64,000 nt of DNA from CAZJUP01 sp964549275 (GTDB lineage: Bacteria > Fidelibacterota > Marinisomatia > Marinisomatales > TCS55): contig CAZJUP010000005.1 in the NCBI GenBank assembly GCA_964549275.1, positions 83,905 to 147,904 of the forward strand, read 5' to 3'. Below are positions 34,808-44,003 of the stretch, in pieces (the first letter of the stretch is position 1; each line of letters starts with the position of its first letter). The translations under genes and the position numbers were made by a program. The notes beneath the pieces are model-generated. The model was not told where the DNA came from, made no database searches, and worked only from the letters and a program-made list of their open reading frames with translations.

Positions 34808-35623
34808 TCAATCGCGAGTATAGTATTTTCCATGTTTATGTTCATCAGCCGTTTTTATCCATTCATTATACCATTCAATAAGTGTCATCGTAATTTTCCC
34901 TACTTTCCCCGATCCTATAGTTATCCTGTCGATCTTCACTACCGGAACAACACCCGAACCGCTATTGGTTAAAAATAATTCTGATATATCTAAAAATTCT
35001 GATTTATTTAAGAGTCCATAGTCTACATGAAATGGTGATTGGGTTAGGATAGATTGTCGAGTTATTCCCGGCAATACAGCCTTTTCTCTTGTGTACAACT
35101 TTCCATGTATCACCCAAAATACATTGCTTCGAGTTCCCTCATAAACCAGACCATTCTTATCAATGAGAAAAGCATCAAAACAATTCAGGGCATCCGCTTG
35201 TTTCCACGCTTGCAGGCATGTAAAATAATCCGTTGTTTTTATTTCCGGTGTTTTGCGAAGAGCCTCTACCCCCAATACCTTAACACCGGCATAAATACGA
35301 TTATCTAAATTAAGAGCGGATGAATAAATAATCATGAATCCGGGGACAGCAATGATCCGTACTCGCTGATCGGCCAGTGCATAATCCCGTATTACCGTCA
35401 AAACCATATTTATGATTTCGCTACGAGAATAATTTAAAACTAATCTGATTTTTTGGGCTGTTTGAATTAAACGGTCTAAATGTGGTCCTAATAAAACCGG
35501 CATATAATTAATTGTCCGAAAAGTTTCGTACAACCCGGATTCAAAGGCAAAAGATTCTGCCCCAATTTGAAGGTCTTCAGATTCCCGAAAAGTCCATTGA
35601 CCATTAATGAATACTTTAATCAT
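34808..35623 (-). CDS. pabC: Class IV aminotransferase, probable 4-amino-4-deoxychorismate lyase
   Basis: 271 residues, PLP fold type IV. It has an N-terminal IGAESFAFESGLYETFRT, a central KTTDYFTCLQAWKQAD with the expected lysine, YEGTRSNVFWV, and the phosphate-binding LFLTNSGSGVVPV. Branched-chain and D-amino-acid aminotransferases share the fold. Overlap of 4 bp with pabB makes aminodeoxychorismate lyase, which releases p-aminobenzoate and pyruvate, the best call. Confidence 0.8.
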   Translation of the reverse strand: MIKVFINGQWTFRESEDLQIGAESFAFESGLYETFRTINYMPVLLGPHLDRLIQTAQKIRLVLNYSRSEIINMVLTVIRDYALADQRVRIIAVPGFMIIYSSALNLDNRIYAGVKVLGVEALRKTPEIKTTDYFTCLQAWKQADALNCFDAFLIDKNGLVYEGTRSNVFWVIHGKLYTREKAVLPGITRQSILTQSPFHVDYGLLNKSEFLDISELFLTNSGSGVVPVVKIDRITIGSGKVGKITMTLIEWYNEWIKTADEHKHGKYYTRD

Positions 35624-36753
35624 GGTTGAAATGAGGCGGCTTTAGCAAATGATTCCTGAAATTCTTCTTTTTCATTTGATTCAATAGTTATCCCTCCTCC
35701 AACTCCCAAAACAAGGTTTTCTCCTTTTTGAATCACGGTTCTAATGGCGATATTAAAATGCGTGGTTCCATCCGGAAGAATATATCCCATAGAACCGGTA
35801 TAAATCCCTCTGGCATCTGCTTCCAATTGCTGAATGATTTCTACCGCTCTTTTTTTTGGACATCCTGATATTGATCCTCCAGGACTCATGGATAACAGGG
35901 CTTCCATGGGATGCACGGTTTTTTTCAAGCTCCCAGAAATCACCGAATAAGTATGAAAGACTTTGGGCAATTTTTTGACCGCTTTATTTGAAGAGACAAT
36001 TATCGAATCAGTTTTACAAACCTTCCCTAAATCATTTCTTAATAAATCCACAATCATAAAGAGTTCAGCCTGCTCTTTTTCACTTGCAAGCAACTCCTTT
36101 AAAAGGTGTTCATCTTCGTGGGGTGTTTTGCCACGGGGCCGAGTTCCTTTTATTGGTTCTGAGATTATTCTATCATTTTTTATTGAAACAAATTTTTCCG
36201 GTGATAAACTGTGAATTGCCCACTGGTCATGCTCAAGAAATGCTGCAAAATTTACTGGGTTTTGGCTATACAATTTCAGAAACAGGGATTTCGAGTCACT
36301 CTCTGTTTTTGCTGTCAGCGGATGCGTATAGTTTAATTGATAAATATCCCCTGCAACAATATGGTGTTTAATGGTATGGAATGAGGTTTCATACTGTTTC
36401 CGGGAGATTACAGGTACAAATTCTGAGTGAACCGCTTTATTATTGGGTTGGGGTAAAGCCGTAAATGTGTTATACGTTGGATAGGCACAAAAATATATCG
36501 CCGGGAGAACTGAATCAACATGCATAGGAGTGATTCCCAATTGTTTTACTCCCGCTTCCCAAGAGATAAATCCTGCAATAAAAGACCCTGTATTTCTATC
36601 GACAAAATTCACGAGTTTAGAAAAATCATCTTCAATATTCAGAGAGAGTTCATCGGAAGGGCCCCAAGCATAATAATTTCCCCACCCATGGCAAGATTTC
36701 TCACAAAATAAAACTGGATGTTCGTGCTTGGATATAGACTTAAAATCTGTCAT
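35620..36753 (-). CDS. pabB: Aminodeoxychorismate synthase component I
   Basis: 377 residues, chorismate-binding fold without the N-terminal tryptophan-regulatory extension of TrpE. The motif PIKGTRPRG (lysine of the PabB type), MIVDLLRNDLG, SMSPGGSISGCPKKRA and GVGGGITIES are present. It converts chorismate and ammonia to 4-amino-4-deoxychorismate for folate synthesis. Overlaps of 14 bp with pabA and 4 bp with pabC give one coupled operon. Confidence 0.9.
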   Translation of the reverse strand: MTDFKSISKHEHPVLFCEKSCHGWGNYYAWGPSDELSLNIEDDFSKLVNFVDRNTGSFIAGFISWEAGVKQLGITPMHVDSVLPAIYFCAYPTYNTFTALPQPNNKAVHSEFVPVISRKQYETSFHTIKHHIVAGDIYQLNYTHPLTAKTESDSKSLFLKLYSQNPVNFAAFLEHDQWAIHSLSPEKFVSIKNDRIISEPIKGTRPRGKTPHEDEHLLKELLASEKEQAELFMIVDLLRNDLGKVCKTDSIIVSSNKAVKKLPKVFHTYSVISGSLKKTVHPMEALLSMSPGGSISGCPKKRAVEIIQQLEADARGIYTGSMGYILPDGTTHFNIAIRTVIQKGENLVLGVGGGITIESNEKEEFQESFAKAASFQP

Positions 36754-37303
36754 TTAAGAAATTTTTCATTATTTGTTTCCCTGCCGGAGTTAAAAAGGAT
36801 TCTGGATGAAATTGTACACCCACCACCGGCATTGATTTATGGGAAATGCCCATAATTTCCCCATCAACAGACCAAGCTGTTTTGTTGAAATTTTCAGGAA
36901 CAGAATCCAGAGAAAGTGAATGATACCTGGCTGCAGGAAACGGTGAAGGAATATTGAAATACAATTCGGAATTATTGTGGTGAATCAATGACGTTTTCCC
37001 ATGGATAATTTGTTTCGATTGGCGTACATGTGATTGGAATACCACACCGATACATTGATGCCCCAGACAAACGCCAAATATAGGGATTCGCTCCCACCAT
37101 TCCCGGATAATATTACACGATTGTCCTGCAGTTGCCGGAGTTCCCGGCCCTGGAGAAATAATTATTTTGTCCGGTTGAATTCTTTCAAGATCGGTTGGAT
37201 TAATTTTATCATTTTCTATCACTTCAACTTTTTTCCCAAAAGACTGAATCAACTGGACCAGATTCCAAGTAAAAGAATCATAATTATCAATGAGTAAAAT
37301 CAT
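36740..37303 (-). CDS. pabA: Glutamine amidotransferase, aminodeoxychorismate/anthranilate synthase component II
   Basis: 187 residues, class I glutaminase. It has DNYDSFTWNLVQ at the N-terminus, oxyanion SPGPGTP, the nucleophile in GVCLGHQC, and the H/E pair in VQFHPESFLT. It supplies ammonia to PabB; in many bacteria the same subunit also serves TrpE. It is the first gene of the pabABC operon. No trp genes are in the window. Confidence 0.92.
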   Translation of the reverse strand: MILLIDNYDSFTWNLVQLIQSFGKKVEVIENDKINPTDLERIQPDKIIISPGPGTPATAGQSCNIIREWWERIPIFGVCLGHQCIGVVFQSHVRQSKQIIHGKTSLIHHNNSELYFNIPSPFPAARYHSLSLDSVPENFNKTAWSVDGEIMGISHKSMPVVGVQFHPESFLTPAGKQIMKNFLNDRF

Positions 37304-37389
37304 ACTATAAAATTAAAAACTCCATATAAAGAACCATACAAAAGTTCCCCCCGGTATCCATTTTATTTCTTTATGTAAAAAGGAAATAA

Positions 37390-39063
37390 TTAATTCAACT
37401 GTGTTCTGGGGAGGGGTCGCCCAACAAATTTAATGATTAGCCATAGGGCTACTAAACTTGTGACGACGGAAACCATATAGGAAAATCCCAGTCCTGTGAA
37501 AATGTATCCGACACTTAATGCAATCACACCCGTCGTCATGGCATAGGGCAATTGAGTTCTCACATGATCAATATGGTCTGCTCCGGATGCCATGGAAGAT
37601 AAAATTGTAGTGTCGGATATGGGAGAGCAATGGTCTCCAAAAGTAGCCCCGGAAAGGATGGCTGCAAAGGTGCTGACAAATATAGGTGTTTGAACAACCA
37701 TGTTGGGATCCATTCCCATGAGTTTAATCGACATGGGTGCTATAATGGGTACCATAATAGACATGGTAGCCCAAGACGACCCCGTAGAGAAACTGATAGC
37801 TGCAGCGGTTAAAAATGTAATGGCGGGCAGCATGGCCGGAGTAATAATCCCTGAGGTTAGACTTACCAGATAATCTGCCGTATGGAGGTCTTCGCAAACA
37901 CCACCCAACGTCCAAGCCAAGACTAAAATTACACAGGCCAATACCATGGAACGGACTCCATTAAGCCAGGCATCCATAGCCTCTTGGAGGGTTAATATTC
38001 GTTTGCTTACTGAGAGTAAAATCGCCAATCCGCAGGTCATAAAGGAAGCCCACATAAGGGCTGCATAGGAATCAGATCCGCTGATGATATCTTTTATAGA
38101 ATAGTGAGACACTTCTCCCAATGAATTTTTACCCGTTACCCAGAGGCCAACCAGTGTCAGGGATATGACGGCAAGTATGGGAATAAACGCATTGGACCAG
38201 TGGGTAGCTTTTCGCTTTAACTCTTCATCCTCCATGAGATGAGGGTCCACCATGGGATTTGCATTCTCTGCCAGGACTTCTCCTGTTTTTCGTGAGCGCA
38301 TCTGGGCGGCATGCATAGGTCCGAATTCTTTGCGCATTGTGATATTCATAAAAACAAAAACCAAAGTCAATAGACAATAGAATGAATAAGGAACACTCTT
38401 TAAAAACGTGATATAAGGGTTCTCGGTAATCCCAAACTGACTGTAAGGTCCATCCAATAAACTCATCTGAAAAACGGACCAGGTTGATATCACAGCAATA
38501 CTGGCCACCGGCGCAGCCGTGGAATCCACAATGTAAGACAACTTTTCACGACTAATTCGAAGTTTATCTGTAAAGGGCCGCATCATATTCCCCACTAACA
38601 GGGTATTGGCGTAATCATCAAAGAATATTAATACACCCATTACTGCCGTTGATAACTGCCCGCTCCTCCCGGATTTTGCATATTGGGATGCGGCTTTAAT
38701 AATGCCCTTCATTCCCCCATTGGCAGAAATTATTCCGATGATCCCTCCAAACCCCAGACTGAATAAAATGATTGAGGCATGGCCTGTATCAGATAATGCC
38801 TTTACCACATATGTGTCCAACGCTGTTGTTAGCCCTGTTACAGGATTTTTAACCAAAATACTCACACCCATCCAGACACCGGCAAACAGCGAAATAATGG
38901 TCTGACGAGTAACGAGAGCCAACATAATGGCCACAACCGGAGGCAGGATGGAAAGCCAGCCTGGTTGATTCGCAGTCGGTGTTTGAGCGCTTTGAGCAGC
39001 AAGTAGACTGAATAAAAAAACAACCGCCCCTGCGGTAAACCTAGTCATTTTATTTGCGAACAT
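37390..39063 (-). CDS. Na+/H+ antiporter, NhaC family
   Basis: 557 residues with about eleven hydrophobic segments. Family-like stretches include ILIFFDDYANTLLVGNMMRP, IVDSTAAPVASIAVISTWSV and SGATFGDHCSPISDTTILSS, the conserved ion-path regions of NhaC/YuiF-type antiporters. It would exchange sodium for protons, in keeping with a marine or saline habitat. It ends 53 bp from the next start region and probably has its own promoter. Confidence 0.88.
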   Translation of the reverse strand: MFANKMTRFTAGAVVFLFSLLAAQSAQTPTANQPGWLSILPPVVAIMLALVTRQTIISLFAGVWMGVSILVKNPVTGLTTALDTYVVKALSDTGHASIILFSLGFGGIIGIISANGGMKGIIKAASQYAKSGRSGQLSTAVMGVLIFFDDYANTLLVGNMMRPFTDKLRISREKLSYIVDSTAAPVASIAVISTWSVFQMSLLDGPYSQFGITENPYITFLKSVPYSFYCLLTLVFVFMNITMRKEFGPMHAAQMRSRKTGEVLAENANPMVDPHLMEDEELKRKATHWSNAFIPILAVISLTLVGLWVTGKNSLGEVSHYSIKDIISGSDSYAALMWASFMTCGLAILLSVSKRILTLQEAMDAWLNGVRSMVLACVILVLAWTLGGVCEDLHTADYLVSLTSGIITPAMLPAITFLTAAAISFSTGSSWATMSIMVPIIAPMSIKLMGMDPNMVVQTPIFVSTFAAILSGATFGDHCSPISDTTILSSMASGADHIDHVRTQLPYAMTTGVIALSVGYIFTGLGFSYMVSVVTSLVALWLIIKFVGRPLPRTQLN

Positions 39064-39115
39064 AAGCGGCGAAGTTAAACGCTAAATATCAGGGATGCAA
39101 TGGGACAAACAATCG

Positions 39116-39886
39116 TCAGCGGTAATTAGCTTTTCGTTTTTCAACAAAAGCGGCCAACCCTTCCTGAGTCTCTTCTGAGGTAAATAATCTCTTAAAGGCA
39201 TTTACTTCGATGTTTAGTCCATCTTCCAGAGATATCCCTCGCCCTTTTTGAATACACCTCATAGCCCGGGCTACGGCATTTGGACTGTTTTTTAAAATGG
39301 ATTGAGCAAGACCTATTGCTGTATCTAATAGTTTTTTTAAAGGCACCACGTGGTTCACCAACCCAATGTGATGGGCTCTTTCCGCATCTATCATTTGACC
39401 TGTGACAATCATTTCATGAGCATAGCCATTGCCCACGACTCTGGGTAGACGCTGGGTTCCGCCCCATCCCGGTAATAACCCCAAACTGACTTCTGGTAAA
39501 CCAAATTTTGCATTGTCACTGGCGACACGAATATGGCAGGCCAAACTGATTTCACACCCGCCTCCTAAAGCAAACCCATTCACTGCTGCAATCACCGGTT
39601 TTGGAGAGTCTTCGATGACCCTCGTTAAGTGTTGCCCCAACTGACCAAATTGCAGAGCCTGTTCCGGTGTCATGTTTTGCATTTTCCTAATATCTGCGCC
39701 GGCAATAAATGCCTTGTCTCCTGCCCCGGTTAAAATGATGACTCCAACGTCTTCATCCTCGATGCAGTCATTTAGTGCGGATTCCAATTCTTTAATTAAA
39801 TCATCATTAAATGCATTGAGTGCTTCCGGACGGTTAATCGTTATCACAGCAATATGATTTGAAATATCTGTAATAAGGTAAGACAT
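39116..39886 (-). CDS. Enoyl-CoA hydratase/isomerase (crotonase) family
   Basis: 256 residues from the chosen ATG. It has IAVITINRPEALNAFN, the oxyanion region AFIAGADIRKM, the catalytic glutamate segment GGGCEISLACHIRVAS and GLLPGWGGTQRLPR with the second glutamate position changed to glycine-tryptophan context as in many short-chain hydratases. It hydrates crotonyl- or enoyl-CoA in fatty-acid or butyrate metabolism. The ATG at 39886 follows AAGGAAACCC and lies 14 bp after trkH; the upstream in-frame start at 39910 would overlap trkH. Confidence 0.9.
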   Translation of the reverse strand: MSYLITDISNHIAVITINRPEALNAFNDDLIKELESALNDCIEDEDVGVIILTGAGDKAFIAGADIRKMQNMTPEQALQFGQLGQHLTRVIEDSPKPVIAAVNGFALGGGCEISLACHIRVASDNAKFGLPEVSLGLLPGWGGTQRLPRVVGNGYAHEMIVTGQMIDAERAHHIGLVNHVVPLKKLLDTAIGLAQSILKNSPNAVARAMRCIQKGRGISLEDGLNIEVNAFKRLFTSEETQEGLAAFVEKRKANYR

Positions 39887-39900
39887 GGGTTTCCTTGAAA

Positions 39901-41370
39901 TTATTTCCAAAATGTCCGGCTGAATAAAACCATGATGGTAAAAATTTCAAGCCGGCCTAAAAGCATAAGTATGGTTAACAGCCATTTTCCAATGGGATGA
40001 AGTAGTGCATAATTATCCGTAGGGCCAAAAGCTCCCAGTCCAGGACCAATATTTCCCAAGGCAGAGGCAGCAGCGCCAATGGCTGTGGTTAAATCTAAGT
40101 TTAAGGTTGTTAAAAGTAACGTAGCGATGGCGAATATGGACATGAAAAACAGAAAAAATCCCAATGTATTTCTCACTACATCTTCGCTGATATACCGATT
40201 TCCAATTCGAATGGGAATAATTGCTCTGGCGTGGAGCATTCGGCGCGTTTCAGTGGCGGCATATTTCACCAACAATAAAACACGTACAATTTTCATGCCG
40301 CCTCCAGTGGACCCCCCCATTCCACCAATGAACATCATGGTCAAAAGAAGAAACTGTGCGAAATAAGGCCAAATCTCATAATCTGCTGAACCATATCCAG
40401 TTGTAGTCAAAATGGATACACTCTGAAATAAAGATTGAAGAAAATGGGTATGAGACCAATCTCCATTTGAGCTGGCAATATTGATGTAAATGAGAAAAGT
40501 CACTCCAAATGTAATGCCGAGATACGTTAAAAATTCCTGATCTCTAAAATAAGATTTAACATCACCGCTTATAGCCCGGAAATGCAACGTAAAGTTTACA
40601 CCGGCGATGAACATGAACAGAATAATGATATAGTGAATCCATGGATTTGAATAGGCAGCGATACTGGAATTTTGTGTACTAAACCCTCCCGTCGGCATGG
40701 TTGTAAATGCATGACAAATGGCATCGAACCATGGCATACCACTCATGCTTAACAAAATGATTTCTGCACCGGTAAACCCCAGATAAACCATCCACAATAT
40801 TTTTGCTGTTTCCCGAACACGAGGACGAATTTTATCTGCAACCGGGCCAGGGACTTCTGCCTTAAAAAGCTGAACGCCACCTACCCCTAATAATGGAAGA
40901 ATAGCTATGGTAAATACAATGATCCCCATTCCCCCAATCCATTGAATAAAAGAGCGCCAATACAAAACACTTTGAGATAAACTCTCTATCCCGTGAGGTA
41001 AATTGGGTAGGGTACTCGGATTTCCAATGATTGAGGCACCGGTTGTGGTCACACCGGACATGGATTCAAAAAATGCATCGGTAAAATTGGGAATGGAACC
41101 AGTTAAATAAAAAGGCATGGATCCCGCAAGAGCCACCATGATCCATCCCAGCGTCACAATAGCAAATCCATCTTTGCTCGTCAGCGATTGGGTTGATCGT
41201 GTAAAAAACCAAATGGGAAGACCGAGTCCGATAGATAACCCCATAGAATAGAGATGTCCCTGTAACTCCTTTTCTCCTGAAAAGTAGGCTATGAATACAG
41301 GTACAACCATGGCCACCCCGGCCAAGACCAGCAATGCTGCTAAAATATTCAGAATGGTTTTGGTATGCAT
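39901..41370 (-). CDS. trkH: Potassium uptake protein, TrkH family
   Basis: 489 residues, membrane. It shows repeated pore motifs of the SKT superfamily: SGVTTTGASI, TMPTGGFSTQNSS, SILTTTGYGSADYE and the last SALGNIGPGLGAFGP, each with the filter glycine. It forms the translocation pore for K+ and works with TrkA, whose stop codon shares its last base with the trkH start. Confidence 0.94.
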   Translation of the reverse strand: MHTKTILNILAALLVLAGVAMVVPVFIAYFSGEKELQGHLYSMGLSIGLGLPIWFFTRSTQSLTSKDGFAIVTLGWIMVALAGSMPFYLTGSIPNFTDAFFESMSGVTTTGASIIGNPSTLPNLPHGIESLSQSVLYWRSFIQWIGGMGIIVFTIAILPLLGVGGVQLFKAEVPGPVADKIRPRVRETAKILWMVYLGFTGAEIILLSMSGMPWFDAICHAFTTMPTGGFSTQNSSIAAYSNPWIHYIIILFMFIAGVNFTLHFRAISGDVKSYFRDQEFLTYLGITFGVTFLIYINIASSNGDWSHTHFLQSLFQSVSILTTTGYGSADYEIWPYFAQFLLLTMMFIGGMGGSTGGGMKIVRVLLLVKYAATETRRMLHARAIIPIRIGNRYISEDVVRNTLGFFLFFMSIFAIATLLLTTLNLDLTTAIGAAASALGNIGPGLGAFGPTDNYALLHPIGKWLLTILMLLGRLEIFTIMVLFSRTFWK

Positions 41371-42716
41371 CAGGTCTGAAAGAGCTTTCGCAATTTGGGA
41401 ACAGCTTTTTTCTTCGCAAAAACCAATACTGTATCTTCTTCGGTTATGATAGTGTTCCCCCGTGCAATACTCAAATGCCCATGATGATTAATAATTCCAA
41501 CAATGCTGTCTTCCGGGAATTTAATATCATGCAAATTGGCCTGGGTTACAGGGCTCCCTGGTTCAGGGTTGAACTCAACCACATCTACATCAATTTCATC
41601 GAATGTGGTTATGGATGTTTCAGTCACATCACTGGTAATAAACCGAAGAATCGCATTTACTGTGGACATATTTTTACTGATAACTGCTCCCACACCGATT
41701 TCCTGAACAATGGGTAAATATTCTGTTGTATTCACATGGATAACGGATTGTTTTACACCAAGATGATGGGCCAATAATCCGGAAAGAAGATTGGTTTGTT
41801 CGTTTTCTGTCACTGCGATAAAACTATCTGCTTCCTGGATATTTTCAGCTTTCAGCAGTTCCACATCGGTCCCGTCTCCGTATAAAATCATTGTTTCTTC
41901 CAGTGCTGCGGCCAACCATTGGGCTTTTTCCCGACGGCTGTCTATTAAACGTACCGTCATTTCATTTTGAAGTTCATGGGCAATGCTTCTTCCAATTTTG
42001 CTGCCGCCTAAAATGATTATACTTTTTGTCCGTCGTGCCTCCTTACCCAGCATAGTCACCAGTGAATCTACACTCTCTGTTTTCACAATAAAATAACAGG
42101 TATCCCCACTCTTTAATACAAAATCTCCCCAAGGTACGTGAGATTCTCCATTTCGCAACACAGTGATAATACCAAATTTAAATTCCTTTTGTTCTTCACA
42201 AATATCCCGAACAGTCCTTCCTTCTACCGGACAATTTCCCTGAAGCCGCACTCCAATCATTTGCATCCTACCCCCTTCAAAATCCATCACTTGTGTCGCA
42301 TAGGAATGGCGTACCAACCGAACGATTTCACTGCAGGCTTCTTTTTCCGGATGAATGACCAAATCAATTCCGAATTTTTCCGGTTTTATGATGGAATCTC
42401 TTGTGGTGTATTGCTGATTTCTCAATCGAGCGATAATTTTTTTTGCTCCCAACTCATGAGCCTGCTGGGATGCAATTAAATTCACTTCATCCACTCGAGT
42501 CAGAGAGAGAACATAATCCGCTTCCTGAACTTTTGCTTCCGTGAGATTCCTTGGGCTTGCGCCATTTCCTTCCACAACAATCACATCCAGGTTTTCTGAA
42601 GCCCGTTTACATTTTGCCGGATCAATATCCACCACAGTAATATCGTGATTTTCCTGGCTAAGAGCTTTTGCCACATGGAATCCAACTTCTCCCGCACCAA
42701 TAATTACAATGCGCAT
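41370..42716 (-). CDS. trkA: Trk potassium transporter regulatory subunit TrkA
   Basis: 448 residues with two RCK units. Each has a Rossmann NAD-binding motif (IIGAGEVGFHVAK at the N-terminus; IILGGSKIGRSIAHEL near 233) followed by a TrkA-C domain (VRLQGNCPVEGRTVRDICEE; PGSPVTQANLHDIKFPED). It gates TrkH in response to NAD(H) and ATP. It lies directly upstream of trkH in the same operon. Confidence 0.95.
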   Translation of the reverse strand: MRIVIIGAGEVGFHVAKALSQENHDITVVDIDPAKCKRASENLDVIVVEGNGASPRNLTEAKVQEADYVLSLTRVDEVNLIASQQAHELGAKKIIARLRNQQYTTRDSIIKPEKFGIDLVIHPEKEACSEIVRLVRHSYATQVMDFEGGRMQMIGVRLQGNCPVEGRTVRDICEEQKEFKFGIITVLRNGESHVPWGDFVLKSGDTCYFIVKTESVDSLVTMLGKEARRTKSIIILGGSKIGRSIAHELQNEMTVRLIDSRREKAQWLAAALEETMILYGDGTDVELLKAENIQEADSFIAVTENEQTNLLSGLLAHHLGVKQSVIHVNTTEYLPIVQEIGVGAVISKNMSTVNAILRFITSDVTETSITTFDEIDVDVVEFNPEPGSPVTQANLHDIKFPEDSIVGIINHHGHLSIARGNTIITEEDTVLVFAKKKAVPKLRKLFQT

Positions 42717-42752
42717 AATTTTACCTTTCCTGAAGAACGAGAATCCTGTATT

Positions 42753-44003
42753 TCATTCAGATTCCCGCCAAATTTCTGCTCCCAGTGCTCTGAATTTTTC
42801 TTCAATTTTTTCATATCCCCTGTCTAAATGGTATACCCTGCTAATATCTGTGCGCCCCTTGGCCATGAGAGCCCCTAAAACCAGAGCAGCGCTGGCCCGA
42901 ATATCTGTGGACATTACCTGGGCACCTTTTAATTGATGAACCCCGCGAACGATGGCCACATTATTTTCCAAATGAATGTCTGCTCCAAGCCTATTTAATT
43001 CAGGAACATGAGCAAATCTATCATGGTAAATCGTATCTGTTATGGTTGCACTCCCTTTGGCCAAGGACATGAGGGCAATCCACTGCGCCTGCAAATCAGT
43101 TGCAAATCCGGGGTATACGTCTGTTTTGACATCTACGGATTGAAGAAATCCGCCTTTTTCAACAGTAATTTTTTTCCCATTTATATTTACCTTTGCTCCG
43201 GCAGATTCCAACTTTTCTAAAACAAGACTGAGGTGCTCCGGTTCAGTGTCATTTAAAGTAATCTTCCCCAGTGCAGCGCCGGCCATCAAAAAGGTGCCTG
43301 CTTCAATTCGATCCGGAATTGTTGTAACCTCGACTGGTTTGAGTTCTGATACACCAAAGATATGGAGTGTGTTGGTTCCTATGCCTTCTATTTTTCCGCC
43401 CATCAAGTTTAAAACACGGCAGAGCTGCATAATTTCAGGTTCCATGGCGGCATTGGTAATAACCGTTTCACCTTCAGCCATAACTGAGGCCATCAGTACA
43501 TTTCCTGTGGCACCCACTGAGGGAATTTCAAAATGAATATGGTTCCCCTTCAATTTTTTGGCTTTGGCTTCAATATATCCACCTTCAAGAAGTATCTCTG
43601 CTCCCAATCGTTCAAATCCTTTTAAATGGTAATCCACTGGCCTCGGACCCCAGGCACAACCTCCCGGTAGGGAGACCTTTGCCTGCCCAAAACGTCCCAA
43701 GAGGGGACCCAATGCATAAAAGGAAGCTCTCATGGTTTTGACCAGTTCATACGGAGCTTCGTAGGTATCTACAGTTGCACCATCAATTCGAATCGATTGA
43801 TTTTTCATAGACACACCTGCACCGGTCATTTCCAAAAGTTTAACCATGGTTCGGGTATCTCTCAAATCCGGAACACGGTGGATGACCGATTCACCTTCTG
43901 CCAGAAGGGTAGCAGTCATAACAGGCAAAACTGCATTTTTTGCCCCGCTAATAGTTACACTTCCTTCAAGAGGGCGTTGCCCGATTATCACTAATTTATC
44001 CAT
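42753..44003 (-). CDS. murA: UDP-N-acetylglucosamine 1-carboxyvinyltransferase
   Basis: 416 residues, EPSP-synthase-like fold. K22 lies in SGAKNAVLP, the catalytic cysteine C116 in GGCAWGPRPVDYHLKG (so fosfomycin-sensitive type), and the C-terminal RASAALVLGALMAKGRT. It performs the first committed step of peptidoglycan synthesis. The start overlaps recN by 8 bp. Confidence 0.96.
   Translation of the reverse strand: MDKLVIIGQRPLEGSVTISGAKNAVLPVMTATLLAEGESVIHRVPDLRDTRTMVKLLEMTGAGVSMKNQSIRIDGATVDTYEAPYELVKTMRASFYALGPLLGRFGQAKVSLPGGCAWGPRPVDYHLKGFERLGAEILLEGGYIEAKAKKLKGNHIHFEIPSVGATGNVLMASVMAEGETVITNAAMEPEIMQLCRVLNLMGGKIEGIGTNTLHIFGVSELKPVEVTTIPDRIEAGTFLMAGAALGKITLNDTEPEHLSLVLEKLESAGAKVNINGKKITVEKGGFLQSVDVKTDVYPGFATDLQAQWIALMSLAKGSATITDTIYHDRFAHVPELNRLGADIHLENNVAIVRGVHQLKGAQVMSTDIRASAALVLGALMAKGRTDISRVYHLDRGYEKIEEKFRALGAEIWRESE

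Noticed and set aside
37390..39063. Sodium-linked respiratory or transport island
   Set aside because: A single NhaC antiporter beside trk genes is ordinary ion homeostasis.
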